In this document: in pieces, positions 35,111-42,925 of the stretch
Position numbering within the stretch: position 1 is the first letter of the stretch
Layout: every line of letters begins with the position of its first letter
NCBI RefSeq assembly: GCF_900142545.1
Contig: NZ_FRBF01000013.1
Span: 1 to 64,000 of the forward strand
Length of the DNA stretch: 64,000 nt
Reading direction: 5' to 3'
Source of the DNA: Fibrobacter sp. UWT2
GTDB lineage: Bacteria; Fibrobacterota; Fibrobacteria; Fibrobacterales; Fibrobacteraceae
The notes under the pieces: generated by a model
What the model was told of the DNA's origin: nothing
Database searches by the model: none
The model's input: only the letters and a program-made list of their open reading frames with translations
Translations under genes and position numbers: made by a program

Positions 35111-36549
35111 TAAAAGCCCCAGCTAGCCTGCACGTTAAATCCAAAGCCGTCTACAAAAGACAGACCGCTATCGAAATGCAAATGGTCGTACCAAGAAAGA
35201 TCTTCTTCGTACAAGGACTTGTTGTGCGAGTTGGCAGAAATAGCGGCATCAACAGCAGAAATGATATGGTTCAGGATCAGTCCGCCAAAGAACCAAGCCT
35301 GCATATCGGCATAGTCGTTAGCCTTGCTGCGCAGGCTGCGATACTTCTTTTGATTGCTAGAGGCACCCAGCTTTTCGGTTGCAGAATTAGGGTCTTCCAG
35401 TCCAAGAGCCGTTGCAACGGCAACGTCGGACACATCGTCCCAACCAAGCACATAGGCATTGTCAGAAATCAGCTGGTAAACATCGGCTGCGGAATTGAAC
35501 TTGATCTTGTCCATTTCGTCACCCAGGCTCTTGGGGTTGTTCACGAAATCGTTCACGTATTCCACATCGTTTTTATACAGCTTGTCACGGTCATAGCAAC
35601 CATGGATAGTCGCCGTTCCAAAGATCCCTTCGCAGAAAGATTCGCGGCTACCCAAGTAGCGACGGCGGAACTCGGACTCGTAGCTCACCGCATCGGCATT
35701 GTACAAATCACGCATGCCGCGTTCGTAACGGCCAATAGAATAGTGTTCCTTGGCGAATTTCTTGTACTTGTTCACCTGCTGATCGTACTTGTGCACAGAG
35801 AAATAATACCAGCTGCCCCACAAGGCGGCTTCCAAGGCGAGGTACACGCCACCGCGGGCATAAGTAAAACTGGAACCGCCCACATACATCTGGCCGGAAC
35901 CCGGAATCACGAGAGACATGAACAGGGCCTTACGCGGGCTCTTGTAGCGGCCCTTCATTTCGTCGATGCCGTTGACCTTGGACACCTTTACCGGGCCAAG
36001 CAATTCACGGCGGTTCATGCTGCTAGAGGACGGAACATCTGCGGCAGAAGAAGAACTGGGAAGCATTGCAAGGGAATCGCGGATGCGGTTTTCTTCGTTG
36101 TGCCTTTTCATTTCGGCGGCGTAGGCTTCTTCAGGAGTCATTTCCCTGACGGAATCGCCGGCGAGAGTATCAACGAGTGCGGAATCTGCAGTCGGTGCTT
36201 CGGCAACCGCCGCGGAATCGACCGTAGCACTGCTCGACGAAACTTCAACCGAGCTTGATACCGGAGCGGGGGCAACGCTGCTAGAAGAAGCGACCGAGCT
36301 GGATACCGGAGCAGGGGCGACACTTGAACTCGAAGCGACGCTGGAGCTAGAAACCGGGACGGGGGCGGGCTTTGCCGCTACACTGGAACTTGAAGGAACC
36401 GAGGCACTGCTCGGCGCCACAGCCGCACTAGACTGAGCCGCTTCGGCTTCAGCCTCGAATTCCGCAAAAAGGTCTCGGGGCTGGGCAAAAGACTGGGCTA
36501 CAAAAACACTTGCCACGCAGGCGATGAATGAAAAGGCAAATTTGCGCAT
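35110..36549 (-). CDS. Exported DUF5683-like protein with poly-Ser linkers (paralog B)
   Basis: This 479-residue protein has a signal peptide (cleavage near SFAQP). A low-complexity region (about 38-130) follows, with repeated SSSSVA/APAPVSSSV units, then a DUF5683-like core (KSPRKALFMSLVIPGSGQMYVGG..., about 205-260) and a helical C-terminal domain. Poly-serine linkers are characteristic of exported Fibrobacter proteins. The serine units repeat nearly exactly at 70-102. The gene forms a translationally coupled pair with the paralog at 34400. It may build an envelope complex with it (inference). Confidence 0.8.
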   Translation of the reverse strand: MRKFAFSFIACVASVFVAQSFAQPRDLFAEFEAEAEAAQSSAAVAPSSASVPSSSSVAAKPAPVPVSSSSVASSSSVAPAPVSSSVASSSSVAPAPVSSSVEVSSSSATVDSAAVAEAPTADSALVDTLAGDSVREMTPEEAYAAEMKRHNEENRIRDSLAMLPSSSSAADVPSSSSMNRRELLGPVKVSKVNGIDEMKGRYKSPRKALFMSLVIPGSGQMYVGGSSFTYARGGVYLALEAALWGSWYYFSVHKYDQQVNKYKKFAKEHYSIGRYERGMRDLYNADAVSYESEFRRRYLGSRESFCEGIFGTATIHGCYDRDKLYKNDVEYVNDFVNNPKSLGDEMDKIKFNSAADVYQLISDNAYVLGWDDVSDVAVATALGLEDPNSATEKLGASSNQKKYRSLRSKANDYADMQAWFFGGLILNHIISAVDAAISANSHNKSLYEEDLSWYDHLHFDSGLSFVDGFGFNVQASWGF

Positions 36550-36648
36550 ACAACGCTAAAATAGCAAAATACGGGCATTTAGGCGCATAAAATTCCCCGA
36601 CAAAGTCAGGGAACTGCAACAAGCCAACACTTTTATACAAATACGAAG

Positions 36649-36684
36649 AACCACCTAGCGAGGGATTACCCCGTTAGGCGGCGA
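36649..36684 (-). terminator. Possible rpmB terminator
   Basis: On the minus strand CCGCCTA...TAGGTGG encloses GGG...CCC. It could fold as a bulged hairpin after rpmB, but the T-run following it is poor. Confidence 0.35.
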
Positions 36685-36710
36685 ATCTTGGCAAACCTTA
36701 GAGATCTAGA

Positions 36711-36932
36711 TTAGATGCCGAGTTCCTGAGCAACAGCCTGGATACCAAGCTTGTTGATCGTGCGGAGACCAGCAGCGCTAACGCGGAGGGTCACCCAGCG
36801 GTCTTCTTCAGGAATGTAGAAACGCTTCTTCTGAAGGTTCGGCAGCTGCTTCATCAACTTCTTGCGGTTAGAGTGGGAAACCATGTTGCCCACGAGGCCG
36901 GCCTTGCCGGTAACTTCACAAATGCGGCTCAT
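36711..36932 (-). CDS. rpmB: 50S ribosomal protein L28
   Basis: This 73-residue basic protein matches L28: MSRICEVTGKAGLVGNMVSHSNRKK, then FYIPEEDRWVTLRVSAAGLRTINKLG. L28 sits on the large subunit near the E-site side. The gene stands alone without the L33 partner seen elsewhere. Its leader carries a well-formed promoter and a hairpin covering the ribosome-binding site. Confidence 0.97.
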   Translation of the reverse strand: MSRICEVTGKAGLVGNMVSHSNRKKLMKQLPNLQKKRFYIPEEDRWVTLRVSAAGLRTINKLGIQAVAQELGI

Positions 36933-36939
36933 AATAAAC

Positions 36940-36991
36940 TCCGTTGTTTTATAACGGACGCAATTTTAGAAAAAAAGCGTCCGTTCGTCAA
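36940..36991 (-). promoter_or_regulatory. rpmB promoter and SD-masking leader
   Basis: On the minus strand: TTGACG (36986-36991), a 17-base spacer, TAAAAT (36963-36968). AACGGACGC and GCGTCCGTT form a 9-bp inverted repeat flanking the -10 box. In the leader, TCCGTT (36953-36958) can pair with AACGGA (36940-36945), which is part of the ribosome-binding site ACGGAG. Confidence 0.6.
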
Positions 36992-37001
36992 GGTTAAATT
37001 A

Positions 37002-37934
37002 TCAATCTTGCAATGTCTTTGGCAGGTTAAATTTGGTAGATTCGACCAATTTTACGAAATTTTCGATTTCTACGGGGGCAAATTTCTCTTTTATCCAGTC
37101 CACCACCCCCTGGACAAGCACTTCAGGAGCGCTTGCGCCGCTCGAAATACCCACCGATTCGATATTTTCGAACCATTCCGGCTTCAAGTCTTCTACCGAG
37201 GCAATCAAATAGCTAGGAATGCCCTGTTCAAGCCCAAGTTCCATCAAACGGCTGGAATTGGAGGAATTCTTGGCGCCCACCACCAAAAGCATGTTCACCT
37301 TGGAGCAGAGATCGAGGACCGCCGCCTGACGATTGCCCGTTGCATAGCAGAGGTCCCCCGCATCGGGGCCAATAATGTTGGGGAAGCGTTCCTTGAGGGC
37401 GTCGATAATCTTGCGGGTCTCGGCAACAGAAAGAGTGGTCTGCGTAATGTAGGCCAGTTCCTTGTCGACAGGCACTTCTACGGTACGGGCGTCCTCTTCG
37501 TTCTTGATGAGCGTGATGGCTCCCGGCGGAAGCTGACCCAGCGTACCAATCACTTCGGCATGGCCCGCATGGCCAATCAGAATGATGTGGCGACCCGCAG
37601 CATAATGGCGTTTGGCACTATAATGAACCTTGAGCACCAGCGGGCAGCTGGCATCCAGCACCTGCAGTCCGCGCCTTTCAGCATCGGCATAAATTTCTTC
37701 GGCGACTCCGTGGGCAGAAAAAATCACCACCGAGCCCGACGGGACTTCGTCCAGTTCATCGACAAAGACAACGCCCTCGGACTTCAGCGTATCGACCACG
37801 AACTGGTTATGCACGATTTCATGGCGCACATAAATAGGAGTCCCAAACTTTTCAATCGCTTTTTCAACCACGTGAATGGCGCGGTCTACGCCCGCACAGA
37901 AACCACGAGGTGTCGCAAGAATCACCTTTTTCAT
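37002..37934 (-). CDS. ispH: HMBPP reductase
   Basis: IspH catalyses the last step of the MEP pathway, making IPP and DMAPP. The 310-residue iron-sulfur enzyme has its three cluster cysteines in PRGFCAGV (Cys13), LDASCPLV and GDLCYATGNRQ. Active-site His and Glu lie in VRHEIVHNQFVV and the GHAGHAEVIGT region, and the SSNSSRL motif is near the C-terminus. Its ATG overlaps the waaA stop by 4 bp (ATGA). It ends 69 bp before the rpmB start, in the region holding the rpmB promoter. Confidence 0.96.
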   Translation of the reverse strand: MKKVILATPRGFCAGVDRAIHVVEKAIEKFGTPIYVRHEIVHNQFVVDTLKSEGVVFVDELDEVPSGSVVIFSAHGVAEEIYADAERRGLQVLDASCPLVLKVHYSAKRHYAAGRHIILIGHAGHAEVIGTLGQLPPGAITLIKNEEDARTVEVPVDKELAYITQTTLSVAETRKIIDALKERFPNIIGPDAGDLCYATGNRQAAVLDLCSKVNMLLVVGAKNSSNSSRLMELGLEQGIPSYLIASVEDLKPEWFENIESVGISSGASAPEVLVQGVVDWIKEKFAPVEIENFVKLVESTKFNLPKTLQD

Positions 37935-39121
37935 AAAATCCCTTTTATAAAATTCAGCAACAACTTATAAGAATTCAAAACCTTTCTTCTTTCGCCCATC
38001 AGGAACGACCGCACCATGTCGACGGCGGGAATCCTACGACGCAAGTAATCCGCAGGCGTGTTGATCCGCGCAAGTACATGCGATTCCACAAGGCGAGCCA
38101 CCACATCTTCGTGACCCTTGGCGTAAGGGCCCACGCAAGTCGAAACGCCCATCTGCAATGGTTCCCAAAAATCATGGATCCCCAGCCGGCGGTCAAAGGA
38201 ACCACCCACCACGGCGCTGCGGCTATTCAAGAAAATTTCGCGGGAGAGACCGAATCGGGACACCAAGGAAACGGCACCCTTTTGCACCGTAGGATAATCC
38301 ACCACAGGCAGTTCAGCCCCTTGCAACATCTTGCGGAACTGGTTCAACTCCGAAAGGCGGCGAGGCATCAGCACCACCGACTCGCCCTTGTCCACAGCAT
38401 CTTTCGCCATAGCGACAAAGGCCTCGGCTTCTTCTTGATGGAAAGAGACAAACACCACATCGATGGCCGGATTTTCAGGAACGCAAATCAGCCCACCGTC
38501 ACGAGCCCAGTTCAAAAGTTTCCAGTCACCGCCCATGGTGCAAGGCACAAAGCCCTTGCTGGCATAAGTGAAACGGCCCAGGTCTGCCGCCGTCTGCATG
38601 CAGGCATAGCCCATGCCCGAAAAATCAATGAACGGGAACGACCTGCGGTAGCGCCCCGAAACAAGCGCTATGTTTCGGCGAGTCGAAAGCTTGGACATGG
38701 TGGAAAGGTAGCCCGGCCAAAGCTCATTCTCGGCCAAGATAAGTCCCAAGGGCTGCACCGTGCTCACGAACAAATGCAGCGCCGACGGAATATCCGCCGG
38801 AGCCATAGCCACATCGGCCACGCCCGCGCAGGAATCCTTCAGGAACGAAACCACCTCGACCTTCTGCGAGGTAATCAGGATTTTCGGACAATCGGGCAGG
38901 TCTTCCTTGAGTGCATGAGCCAGACCGCGGAGCATGCGGCATTCGCCGAGACTGGCCCCATGAAGCCACAGATACGGACCGTCGCTAGGCCACGGTCCCG
39001 ATAAACGTTCTTCTATGTGATATTCCCGGTCAACTCCCGGCCACTTGCTGGCAGCCTTCGCCACCGTCTTGACGGCAGCCCCAACTGCAAGGCGTCCTAA
39101 GTTCTTTATGTTTAAGCCCAT
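37931..39121 (-). CDS. waaA: Kdo transferase (GT30)
   Basis: WaaA transfers Kdo from CMP-Kdo to lipid A precursor at the inner membrane. The 396-residue GT-B protein has HGASLGECRML in the N-terminal half, with the family's catalytic Glu. LILAENELWPGYL and the C-terminal GGSFDRRLGIHDFWEPLQMGV, a nucleotide-sugar site, are also present. It overlaps the upstream methyltransferase-like gene by 10 bp and ispH by 4 bp, so the four minus-strand genes form one operon. Presence implies a lipid A-Kdo outer membrane. Confidence 0.9.
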   Translation of the reverse strand: MGLNIKNLGRLAVGAAVKTVAKAASKWPGVDREYHIEERLSGPWPSDGPYLWLHGASLGECRMLRGLAHALKEDLPDCPKILITSQKVEVVSFLKDSCAGVADVAMAPADIPSALHLFVSTVQPLGLILAENELWPGYLSTMSKLSTRRNIALVSGRYRRSFPFIDFSGMGYACMQTAADLGRFTYASKGFVPCTMGGDWKLLNWARDGGLICVPENPAIDVVFVSFHQEEAEAFVAMAKDAVDKGESVVLMPRRLSELNQFRKMLQGAELPVVDYPTVQKGAVSLVSRFGLSREIFLNSRSAVVGGSFDRRLGIHDFWEPLQMGVSTCVGPYAKGHEDVVARLVESHVLARINTPADYLRRRIPAVDMVRSFLMGERRKVLNSYKLLLNFIKGIL

Positions 39122-39831
39122 AGCATGAACGCAATCTTACGGACAACGATCAGCAAAAGGATCATGATCATCCAGAGCCATGTAAAATGGTCTGAAAGGA
39201 ACGCCTCCCTTGCAGAACGCATCGGCCCAGAGCGGTGGAATTCGCGCGGGAAAAAGGCCGGGGTCTGCTGCGCCCAAATTTTCCACTCGTCACCAAACTT
39301 TTTCTCCAGGAAGCGGTCATCGAGTTTACCCAGATAGGCTTCAAACGCAACAAGAACCACGATGAACGGAATGACACGCAGGCTTAGGCCTAGGTGCAAG
39401 AATATCAGCGAAATTCCAAACGCAGCGTTGGACACGTACAGCGGATGGCGCAACCTGGCGTAGGCTCCCCAGGTCACCAACTCATCGGCCTCCTGGATGT
39501 CACCACGCGTATGTTCGCCAATGACGCGGCGCGCCTTGACGCGCAGGTAGAAAGCCAAGATGAATATATTGATAAAAATAAGGAACATGATGAGTTCAAG
39601 GTCCGCCGGTTCGAATAGCAGCAAGATCAATGAAAGGATTCCCAAGACCCATCCGCGATAGCGGTACAGGAACTCGCGTTTCGGTTCTTCTTCGGCAAGT
39701 GACGCCGTACCCGATTCATTCGATTCGGCAGAAACCGTACTAGACTCCGTTACATCAGCAGGCACATTCTGTTCAGCAGGATTTTCAATCGGATTCACCT
39801 GTTCTTGCTCTTTTTCCATTTGTTCATCCAT
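39112..39831 (-). CDS. ICMT-like membrane methyltransferase family protein
   Basis: This 239-residue protein starts with about 55 acidic residues. Four or five hydrophobic helices follow, with the signature of the isoprenylcysteine/phospholipid methyltransferase family: TWGAYARLRHPLYVSNAAFG and the end EKKFGDEWKIWAQQTPAFFPR. RHPxY and the E/K-rich loop are the usual SAM-binding elements. The substrate may be a lipid (inference from waaA and the ABC neighbours). GGAGG, 5 bases before ATG 39831, supports the start. Confidence 0.8.
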   Translation of the reverse strand: MDEQMEKEQEQVNPIENPAEQNVPADVTESSTVSAESNESGTASLAEEEPKREFLYRYRGWVLGILSLILLLFEPADLELIMFLIFINIFILAFYLRVKARRVIGEHTRGDIQEADELVTWGAYARLRHPLYVSNAAFGISLIFLHLGLSLRVIPFIVVLVAFEAYLGKLDDRFLEKKFGDEWKIWAQQTPAFFPREFHRSGPMRSAREAFLSDHFTWLWMIMILLLIVVRKIAFMLWA

Positions 39832-39842
39832 AATCGCCTCCG

Positions 39843-41414
39843 CTAAAGCTTTGCAACATTAAATATACATTCAACTTCGGGAGAAAGTACATCGTGGCTA
39901 ACAATAATTGTCCATTTGCCAAGCGATTCAGCCGTTTTTAGGTACGCTTTAAGTAGGGGTTCGCGATCCGCCAGTGCCACAGATGCAAAAGGCTCATCCA
40001 GAAGCACGGTACGGCAATCCGAGGCGAGCGCCCAAAGGAGCGCCACTCGGGCACGTTCACCGCCCGAAAGGCCCGATTTCTGAAGGAGGGGGGCCGCCCC
40101 AGAAACCCGCATAAAGGTCTCGAGAGTCTGCGCAGCCTCGGCACCGCGCCCTTTTTCCAAAAGTCGAGAAAGCATCCATTTGGAAGGAAGTTCCAGGTCC
40201 TGGGCCACAAAGAAGACGTCGCTCGGAGTAGAAACATCGGCTGAATTCCAACGTTCAAGTCCCGAAAGCAGGCGAAGCAAGGTGGATTTGCCAACGCCAT
40301 TTTTGCCACGGACAAGAACCGGCTTTTCGCGGGACCAATTGAGCGCAAGATCCGTAAACACAGGGATCTCGGAGCCTTCGTAAGTGAATTTACCACCGCG
40401 AATGGAAACCGCGTCGGAGGTTGCATCGGAAGTCGCATCTGGTGCCGCGGCAAAATCCTTGCCAGCAGATTTTCCGGCCAATTCAAGCCGTTCAAATTCT
40501 TCGAGGACATTGATTGCCGAGACCGCCGAGCGGAACTGCGGCATAACGCGTGCACATTCCTTGACTGGCTTGTAGCAGAGGAGTACCGCCGAGGTAAACA
40601 GCACCAGGCCAGACGCATCCATGTAGCCGCGATTCATAAGGAGCGCGCAGAACGCCAATACAAAAACCATCGCAAGCACCGAAACCGTTTCAGTCAAAAG
40701 CGAAAGGCCGGACTTCTTGATCGCGGCATTCAATCCGTTATCGCGGAGCCCGCGAACTTCTCTCAAGAGGCCGTCCGAGATTTCTTTGCGTTCGTCGCGG
40801 CCGCTCCACTGCCTAAAAAGCCTACGGGCCAGCGACAGATTTCCGCGAAAATCGGAACGGGACCGCAACAGGGATTCTTCGGCGGGGCCAAGCTTATGGA
40901 GTTTGCGCTGAAGGACCGCCACCAGTGGCACAATCACCACGAAAAGAAACGTCGTAAGCGGCCAAGAGATATAGAAAAGCACCGGCAAGAAAACCAGCAG
41001 TTGAAGCACCGCCTGCACCGCCTGAAAGAAGACTCCCCCGTTATTCTGCAGCACGACCGTGGCCTCGTAAGCAGATTCGACCATACGTTCGCCTTTGGGA
41101 GTGTGGAAATTCTTAGGAGCCAGATCACGGAGCCTGTGCAGGAACCATGCCTGCACCCGAGCCGACACCTTATAGAGCCAACCTTCGGAAACTTTGGACT
41201 TGCCGTACAGGAACAATAAACGAAACATGGCGAGCGCCACCATTCCCCCGACCCAGGCCGCAAGCGGAATATCAGCCTTGCCATCTACGATATCGATAAA
41301 GGAGCGAATACCCCAGAGCACCGCCGCATCAGCAGCACTTGCCAAAAGCGCCAGCGGCAAAAAGCGGATTACACCGCCTTTCAGGGATTTTTTCAGCCAT
41401 TTTCGCAAATTCAC
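39843..41414 (-). CDS. ABC exporter, fused permease/ATPase
   Basis: This 523-residue half-transporter has six predicted TM helices (residues about 15-290) and an ATPase domain (about 335-523). Walker A is GKNGVGKST, the signature LSGGERARV, Walker B TVLLDEPFA, and the H-loop His lies in TIIVSHDV. It is shorter than MsbA-type exporters, and the Q-loop region reads FFVAQDLELPS. Cotranscription with a lipid-methyltransferase-like gene and waaA suggests a lipid or envelope substrate (inference). Confidence 0.92.
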   Translation of the reverse strand: MNLRKWLKKSLKGGVIRFLPLALLASAADAAVLWGIRSFIDIVDGKADIPLAAWVGGMVALAMFRLLFLYGKSKVSEGWLYKVSARVQAWFLHRLRDLAPKNFHTPKGERMVESAYEATVVLQNNGGVFFQAVQAVLQLLVFLPVLFYISWPLTTFLFVVIVPLVAVLQRKLHKLGPAEESLLRSRSDFRGNLSLARRLFRQWSGRDERKEISDGLLREVRGLRDNGLNAAIKKSGLSLLTETVSVLAMVFVLAFCALLMNRGYMDASGLVLFTSAVLLCYKPVKECARVMPQFRSAVSAINVLEEFERLELAGKSAGKDFAAAPDATSDATSDAVSIRGGKFTYEGSEIPVFTDLALNWSREKPVLVRGKNGVGKSTLLRLLSGLERWNSADVSTPSDVFFVAQDLELPSKWMLSRLLEKGRGAEAAQTLETFMRVSGAAPLLQKSGLSGGERARVALLWALASDCRTVLLDEPFASVALADREPLLKAYLKTAESLGKWTIIVSHDVLSPEVECIFNVAKL

Positions 41415-41446
41415 GCAGAAAAATTAACTTTTTTCCTGTTGCCCCC

Positions 41447-41477
41447 TTGACTAAAATTAAATAGTTACCTATATTTG
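41447..41477 (+). promoter_or_regulatory. Promoter of tRNA-Glu copy 1
   Basis: TTGACT (41447-41452), 17 bases, then TATATT within TATATTTG (41470-41477). It ends 12 bases before the tRNA. Confidence 0.7.
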
Positions 41478-41489
41478 GCCCTACTAAAC

Positions 41490-41562
41490 GCCCCTATCGT
41501 CTAGTGGCCCAGGACTCGGGATTTTCATTCCCGCAACAGCGGTTCGAAACCGCTTGGGGGTA
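41490..41562 (+). tRNA. tRNA-Glu (TTC), copy 1
   Basis: Acceptor GCCCCTA/TGGGGGT, anticodon stem CGGGA/TCCCG around TTTTCAT (anticodon TTC), T-arm AGCGG-TTCGAAA-CCGCT, discriminator A, no encoded CCA. Identical in sequence to copy 2. Confidence 0.95.
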
Positions 41563-41564
41563 TA

Positions 41565-41598
41565 AAAGGAACCTTTCGAAAGAAAGGTTCCTTTTTTT
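41565..41598 (+). terminator. Terminator of tRNA-Glu copy 1
   Basis: AAAGGAACCTTTC-GAAA-GAAAGGTTCCTTT, a 13-bp perfect stem with a GAAA loop, followed by T7. Confidence 0.9.
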
Positions 41599-41609
41599 GT
41601 TATCCGCCC

Positions 41610-41639
41610 TTGACAAACAAAAATAGTTACCTATATTTG
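41610..41639 (+). promoter_or_regulatory. Promoter of tRNA-Glu copy 2
   Basis: TTGACA (41610-41615), 16 bases, then TATATT within TATATTTG (41632-41639). ATAGTTACCTATATTTGG is identical to the copy 1 promoter. Confidence 0.7.
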
Positions 41640-41651
41640 GTCGCACAAATC

Positions 41652-41724
41652 GCCCCTATCGTCTAGTGGCCCAGGACTCGGGATTTTCATTCCCGCAACA
41701 GCGGTTCGAAACCGCTTGGGGGTA
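41652..41724 (+). tRNA. tRNA-Glu (TTC), copy 2
   Basis: Exact duplicate of the tRNA-Glu at 41490-41562, 162 bp downstream, with its own promoter and terminator. Confidence 0.95.
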
Positions 41725-41726
41725 TA

Positions 41727-41762
41727 AAAGGAACCTACCGAAAGGTGGGTTCTTTTTTTGTT
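41727..41762 (+). terminator. Terminator of tRNA-Glu copy 2
   Basis: AGGAACCTACC-GAAA-GGTGGGTTCT, followed by T7. It is the copy 1 terminator with compensating stem changes (TTTC/GAAA became TACC/GGTG). Confidence 0.85.
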
Positions 41763-41803
41763 TATATTTATGGCATTCATTACTATGTAAATCTGGGGTA
41801 TTG

Positions 41804-42319
41804 ATGAAGTTCCTGCTGTACTTAATAATCGCGTGCTTTCTTTGTGGCTGTGCCACAGGTGAATGCAGAACGAACGCATGCCTCACATACAAGAGAACGG
41901 AGGCTTTCTGTAACGAAATCCGAGCAGAGGGAGCCTTTTGTTTGGAATACGATTATTTTAACTACTGTATCAGGGATGGTCTGAACAATCAAAAGATTGC
42001 AACGATGTGCATAGATACCCTGATTTATAAGGAAATCCTTGAGGTCTTTGACGGAAAATGGGCTAAAGGTACTGTTGGCAATAGCCAGCCAACTGAAGAT
42101 TCTACGGGTGCAGGCCCTTATTGGATTGATCGAATAGAATACAGTTATAGTTCCTTTACGCGGGATGTAATTCAAGATACAGTAATTTACCATCATTATT
42201 GTAAGTCAAAAGACAATAACAACTGTGACATGATTTTTTTGATTCACACAAATAGGGGCCCAAGGTACCAATATGATTACAAAACGAAAGAAATAAAAAC
42301 CAAGGGTTGGCCTATGTAG
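41804..42319 (+). CDS. Cysteine-rich small lipoprotein
   Basis: This 171-residue lipoprotein (lipobox FLCGC, near Cys16) has a mature domain with many cysteines (TNACL, AFCNE, AFCLEY, NYCIRD, TMCID, HHYCKS, NNCDM), suggesting disulfides outside the cytoplasm. No family was recognised. It is AT-rich compared with the core genes. ATG 41804 is the start. The frame stays open back into the second tRNA-Glu, which is rejected. TATATTTA at 41763-41770 could be the promoter. Confidence 0.7.
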   Translation: MKFLLYLIIACFLCGCATGECRTNACLTYKRTEAFCNEIRAEGAFCLEYDYFNYCIRDGLNNQKIATMCIDTLIYKEILEVFDGKWAKGTVGNSQPTEDSTGAGPYWIDRIEYSYSSFTRDVIQDTVIYHHYCKSKDNNNCDMIFLIHTNRGPRYQYDYKTKEIKTKGWPM

Positions 42320-42391
42320 AAATCTAAAATAACTGTCATAACGAGGGGAAACGGACGTTCCAAACAGCTTTTTTGTCGGCCTATTAGTCTT

Positions 42392-42550
42392 CCCTCTCTC
42401 AGGAGAGAGAGGGATGGGACTACAAGCTCATCTCATTTCGCTTGTAGCCCTTCGGGTTACGGCCGTTGGCCGTAATCCTTAACTGCGCTTTGTTCGCTTC
42501 GCTCTCGCGCAGTTAATCGAACCCTCTCGAGGGTTCTCATCCCGTTTTTT
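42392..42550 (+). other. Multi-hairpin structured element
   Basis: Consecutive inverted repeats fill this stretch. CCCTCTCTC/GAGAGAGGG is at 42392-42413. CTACAAGC/GCTTGTAG is at 42420-42447. TTACGGCC/GGCCGTAA is at 42457-42475. TTAACTGCGC/GCGCAGTTAA is at 42479-42516. GAACCCT/AGGGTTC is at 42519-42536. An outer stem GGGATGGGA (42411-42419) with TCTCATCCC (42535-42543) can enclose the inner hairpins as a multiway junction, followed by GTTTTTT. No protein is encoded. It could be a terminator-ended ncRNA, a mobile miniature element or an att remnant. Confidence 0.55.
42399..42414. repeat. 16-bp copy of the tRNA-Ser 3' end
   Basis: CAGGAGAGAGAGGGAT is identical to 42594-42609, the 3' terminus and T-arm edge of the minus-strand tRNA-Ser. 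The direct repeats are 195 bp apart. Confidence 0.75.
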
Positions 42551-42555
42551 CAGTA

Positions 42556-42593
42556 AAATAAAAAGCGAAACCTTGCGGCTTCGCTTTTTATTT
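42556..42593. terminator. Terminator beside tRNA-Ser
   Basis: A 14-bp perfect stem AAATAAAAAGCGAA/TTCGCTTTTTATTT around a 10-base loop, T-rich on both strands. On the minus strand it ends the tRNA-Ser transcript. Confidence 0.85.
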
Positions 42594-42594
42594 C

Positions 42595-42679
42595 AGGAGA
42601 GAGAGGGATTCGAACCCTCGGTCCTGTGACAGACTCCGGATTTCGAGACCGGCCCAATCGACCACTCTGGCATCTCTCC
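42595..42679 (-). tRNA. tRNA-Ser (CGA)
   Basis: Class II tRNA on the minus strand: acceptor GGAGAGA/TCTCTCC, D-arm TGCCAGAGTGGTCGATTGGG, anticodon loop CTCGAAA (anticodon CGA), long variable arm and T-arm GAGGG-TTCGAAT-CCCTC. The base after the acceptor stem reads T where serine tRNAs usually have G. No CCA is encoded. Confidence 0.92.
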
Positions 42680-42750
42680 GAGGTTCGCACAATGTAGTAA
42701 AATAATTTTCGGTTGTCTACACCCATTTCTAAAGAAAAGCTTGCAACCCT

Positions 42751-42780
42751 TTGAAATCAGTCCCCATATTTCTACATTTG
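42751..42780 (+). promoter_or_regulatory. Promoter of the large DEAD-box gene
   Basis: TTGAAA (42751-42756), 16 bases, TACATT extending to TACATTTG (42773-42780). Transcription from here gives a leader of about 140 nt. Confidence 0.6.
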
Positions 42781-42784
42781 GCCG

Positions 42785-42925
42785 CAAATCCAACAAAAAC
42801 GGATCCAAAAAACTTCAGGTTTATAAGCGCGAGTGCGCTTCGGGGCTTTTCAAGGTTCAAGACTGAACCAATCGATAGTGCGGCATGGGCCGCAGATGAA
42901 GTTTACGGGTCCCTGAAGGTGCATT
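42785..42925 (+). promoter_or_regulatory. Structured 5' leader able to mask the RBS
   Basis: Three hairpins lie in a row: AAGCGC/GCGCTT (42825-42840), GGTTCA/TGAACC (42854-42869) and TGCGGC/GCCGCA (42879-42894). CTTCAGG at 42813-42819 is complementary to CCTGAAG at 42912-42918, which overlaps the ribosome-binding site before ATG 42926. The long-range pairing would enclose the hairpins and block translation. Confidence 0.5.

Noticed and set aside
41666-41803. N-terminal extension of the Cys-rich lipoprotein into tRNA-Glu copy 2
   Set aside because: The extended frame would start inside the tRNA gene and hide the lipoprotein signal peptide. ATG 41804 fits.
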